Source: Amorphochlora amoebiformis
Lineage: Eukaryota > Cercozoa > Chlorarachniophyceae
Assembly (NCBI GenBank): GCA_054601695.1
Contig: BAAHQB010000053.1
Coordinates: forward strand, 248,001-312,000
Direction: 5' to 3'
Length of the DNA: 64,000 bases
In this document: positions 1-64,000 of the stretch, in pieces
Layout of the letters: the number at the start of each line of letters is the position of its first letter
Numbering within the stretch: the stretch's first letter is position 1
Position numbers and translations under genes: made by a program
The notes under the pieces: model-generated
The model's input: only the letters and a program-made list of their open reading frames with translations
The model's database searches: none
Told to the model about the DNA's origin: nothing

Positions 1-6303
<6,303 letters not shown>

Positions 6304-6908
6304 CCAGACAGCTTTTTCAATATTTCTTTCGGTGGGGGGCTAGGAAGGAGAATATAGAGGGCTTAGAGAGGAGGGAGAGGAGCAGGGGAGGGTTGGCGGT
6401 GTCTTTGGTCGACGCGGATACGTACCGTATCCTTTGACACAAAATTTTGAGAGAGTGTCTTTGGGTCTACATATCTTATATTAATATATTATTGATATTC
6501 TGAAGATGTCAATATATCGGATATCAATGCTTCCAGAATAGCCGAAAAACTATAACTAACTATCGCTAAAATCTCGCCTTTGTGGCCCTGCCTCCCTTAT
6601 CCGAACCCTCCCCCCCCCCCAGCTTCCCCCTCTAGTTCTCCAGCCAAGATTTCTCCACGATTTTTCTCCATAGTCGTTAGAAATGCAGGTGGCAAATGAT
6701 GGCAAAAGAAAATTATTTTTTCGCGGCGAATCAAAGACGCTCGTCCACGATCGGCTCGTCCCCTCTCTCTCCGAGTTCGACTTTCTTACTAAAAGGTTAT
6801 CCCTCCCACCCCTATCCACTATTTGTGCATTCTATATTCCTCCAGTTTTCGAGCGAATGAAAAGTTTTCCCAGCAAACTCGCTAATATTCTTCCGAATCT
6901 CCCTCAGA
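6304..6908. promoter_or_regulatory. divergent intergenic region between ABCC and FAB1 genes
   Basis: About 600 bp separate the ABCC start codon (minus) from the FAB1 start codon (plus). The sequence is free of (TA)n arrays, unlike the introns. It contains an A/T-rich stretch at 6475-6560, a C-run near 6610-6622 and a pyrimidine-rich stretch before the FAB1 ATG. It must hold both promoters. Short open frames here on either strand resemble no known protein and are treated as untranslated sequence. Confidence 0.6.
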
Positions 6909-52726
<45,818 letters not shown>

Positions 52727-53126
52727 GCCTGTTTTGCAGCTATCGGCCAACCTGTCGACCCAGTGTCGCTGGGTCAGGCCGATCGAGGAAATTTGGTTAT
52801 ATTATTGGTTTATTAATGTCAATGTCTATGGTCGCCATAACTAGATAATCCCTAGAATCTACAACACTCAAGATACTAGTTGTACCAAGTTTACATCATG
52901 AGTAATATCTAGAATATTGCTATGTAATCATGATAAACTACTAACTGGATAAGCCGCTGATTAGATAGCGTATAGTACCAGAAGATTAGTCAGTCAAAAC
53001 AATCTACTTCTATAGCTTTGCCCAGCGAAATTCTCTGCACACTCCTGTGTATGTGCTATGTTTTTATTTGTAACGAAATTGTTATTTTCTGTGTATGTAG
53101 AGTATGTGTACGTGGATACCTGTTTA
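52727..53126. other. convergent intergenic spacer
   Basis: About 400 bp between the plus-strand stop at 52724-52726 and the minus-strand stop at 53127-53129. The sequence is AT-rich but complex, with no (TA)n array. Both 3' UTRs and processing signals must lie here. Confidence 0.65.
52742..52783. terminator. strong hairpin just after the FAB1-extension stop codon
   Basis: Outer arms ATCGGCC/GGCCGAT (52742-52748, 52777-52783) enclose inner arms GACCCAG/CTGGGTC (52757-52763, 52769-52775) with a TGTCG loop. It is palindromic, so it would form in transcripts of either convergent gene. A role in 3' end formation is inference. Confidence 0.55.
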
Positions 53127-63014
<9,888 letters not shown>

Positions 63015-63500
63015 CTAATTTTCCGACGGTAATTGTTGCAGGTGCGGTTGAAATTTGTACGTGAAGGCCTTGGGTGCCGGAAGTGTGGGTTGGAAGCGAA
63101 GCGGATCTAGTCTTTCTATCGAAGATCGATCTTGGGTTCCGGAGACCAGAGAAGTGAAAAAACTTCGCCTTTTCTTTTTGTGTCCATTCATCTGCACCTC
63201 CTATCTTATCTCCTTATTCCTGTTCTCTCCCCCCTCCTTCAGTCACAAGGCACAGACCAGAATGACCATTTTCTTGCTTTTGTTCGGCTAAGTTTTAGCG
63301 CTCTGCACTTTTTCGCAAGAATTTTCGGTATCTTATTTAGGGACATTTCTCCTAAATATATCTTAGATTAACCTCTAAGAATATCTTAGGGCTTTGGGAA
63401 AAGAGTGCGTTGTGGGGGGGGATAAATAGTAAGTATCACGCTAGCTGCATCTGGATATCTGTGGTAATAGTGTATGGTGTAGCGCAATTTTGGGCGTGGT
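63015..63500. promoter_or_regulatory. upstream region of the oxygenase gene
   Basis: Complex sequence without microsatellite, containing pyrimidine-rich stretches and no recognisable exon on either strand. It should contain the promoter and 5' UTR of the minus-strand oxygenase gene. Short open frames across it do not resemble known proteins. Confidence 0.5.
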
Positions 63501-63502
63501 CA

Positions 63503-63905
63503 TACTTTGAAATCGCATATTAGCTTTGAAATCGCGTATTAGCTTTGAAATCGCGAATAAGCTTTGAATCGCATCATGAAATAAATGCACCTCTCAGAGT
63601 GCGTGTTGCTTTAAAATCAGCCCGAGAACTCTACGTACCTCCTACTACTTACAATTATTTCCCTGCCGCAAATACGCTGATCTTCAAGTCTAAAATCGAA
63701 CTCGCAGATCAAACGCGCGCAGACCAAATCCGCAGATCAAACCCGCTCACAATTTCTTCAGGCTTAATTGGTTTCCCAGTCCTCTAAAGCGGTTTGGAAC
63801 AATATGGTGGGTATGTGTTAGCTCCAAAATCGTACACGCGTTGGTCCTCAAAAGTGGTTTGGGAACGACATGGTGGTAGGTGTTAGCTCCAAAATCTTAC
63901 ACGCA
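63503..63905 (+). repeat. short direct repeats upstream of the oxygenase gene
   Basis: Four copies of a 20-bp unit like AGCTTTGAAATCGCGTATT at about 63503-63571. Three copies of CAGA(T/C)CAAA(C/T)C/GCGC near 63706-63745. Two copies of a 65-bp unit at about 63778-63842 and 63843-63908 containing GTGTTAGCTCCAAAATC. Confidence 0.85.
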
Positions 63906-64000
63906 TTTGCTTTGCATAAATTGCAGGAGTATTTCCATGAGAAATATTAAGGTTTATAAGAGAACTTAAATTCTAGAGGGCTAAAAGAAGGATTATAAAT

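Overview
The window is nuclear DNA of an intron-dense unicellular eukaryote. It holds three protein genes that can be read exon by exon, although none has a long open frame. Introns are canonical GT-AG and are swollen with (TA)n microsatellite. Degenerate CCCTAA/TTAGGG (telomere-type) tracts are scattered through them. The presence of a FYVE/PIPK kinase, an ABCC transporter and a CmcJ/NvfI-type oxygenase (a family best known from fungi and bacteria) is compatible with an early-diverging fungus or another protist. I cannot place it more closely.

Layout. (1) 569-6303, minus strand: the 5' part of an ABCC (MRP-type) transporter gene, nine exons, running off the left edge. (2) 6304-6908: short divergent intergenic region. 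(3) 6909 to 50580 or 52726, plus strand: one very large FAB1/PIKfyve-type phosphatidylinositol 3-phosphate 5-kinase gene in about 68-75 exons (many 30-100 bp, the smallest 10 bp), encoding FYVE finger, Cpn60/TCP1-like domain, Cys-rich region, disordered linker and C-terminal PIPK kinase. (4) 52727-53126: convergent intergenic spacer with a strong hairpin. (5) 53127-63014, minus strand: a complete 18-exon CmcJ/NvfI-like oxygenase gene of about 412 codons with an N-terminal hydrophobic segment. (6) 63015-64000: its upstream region with short direct repeats.

Splice phases were checked by hand at every junction. The three models each stay in frame: FAB1 totals 4686 nt (short form) or 5121 nt (extended form), the oxygenase totals 1239 nt, and the ABCC part is 308 codons plus 2 nt.

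The most unusual property is intron architecture. In more than ten introns the last bases of an exon plus its 5' splice site are reiterated downstream, separated by (TA)n. In several others a splice-acceptor/exon start is copied upstream. One exon (19356-19402) is duplicated whole. CCCTAA tracts lie almost always in the sense orientation of the host gene and often sit right at a splice site, where they supply CTAAC branch-point-like sequence. The kinase and transporter are membrane-trafficking/export proteins sharing a promoter region; I see no evidence that the oxygenase works with them.
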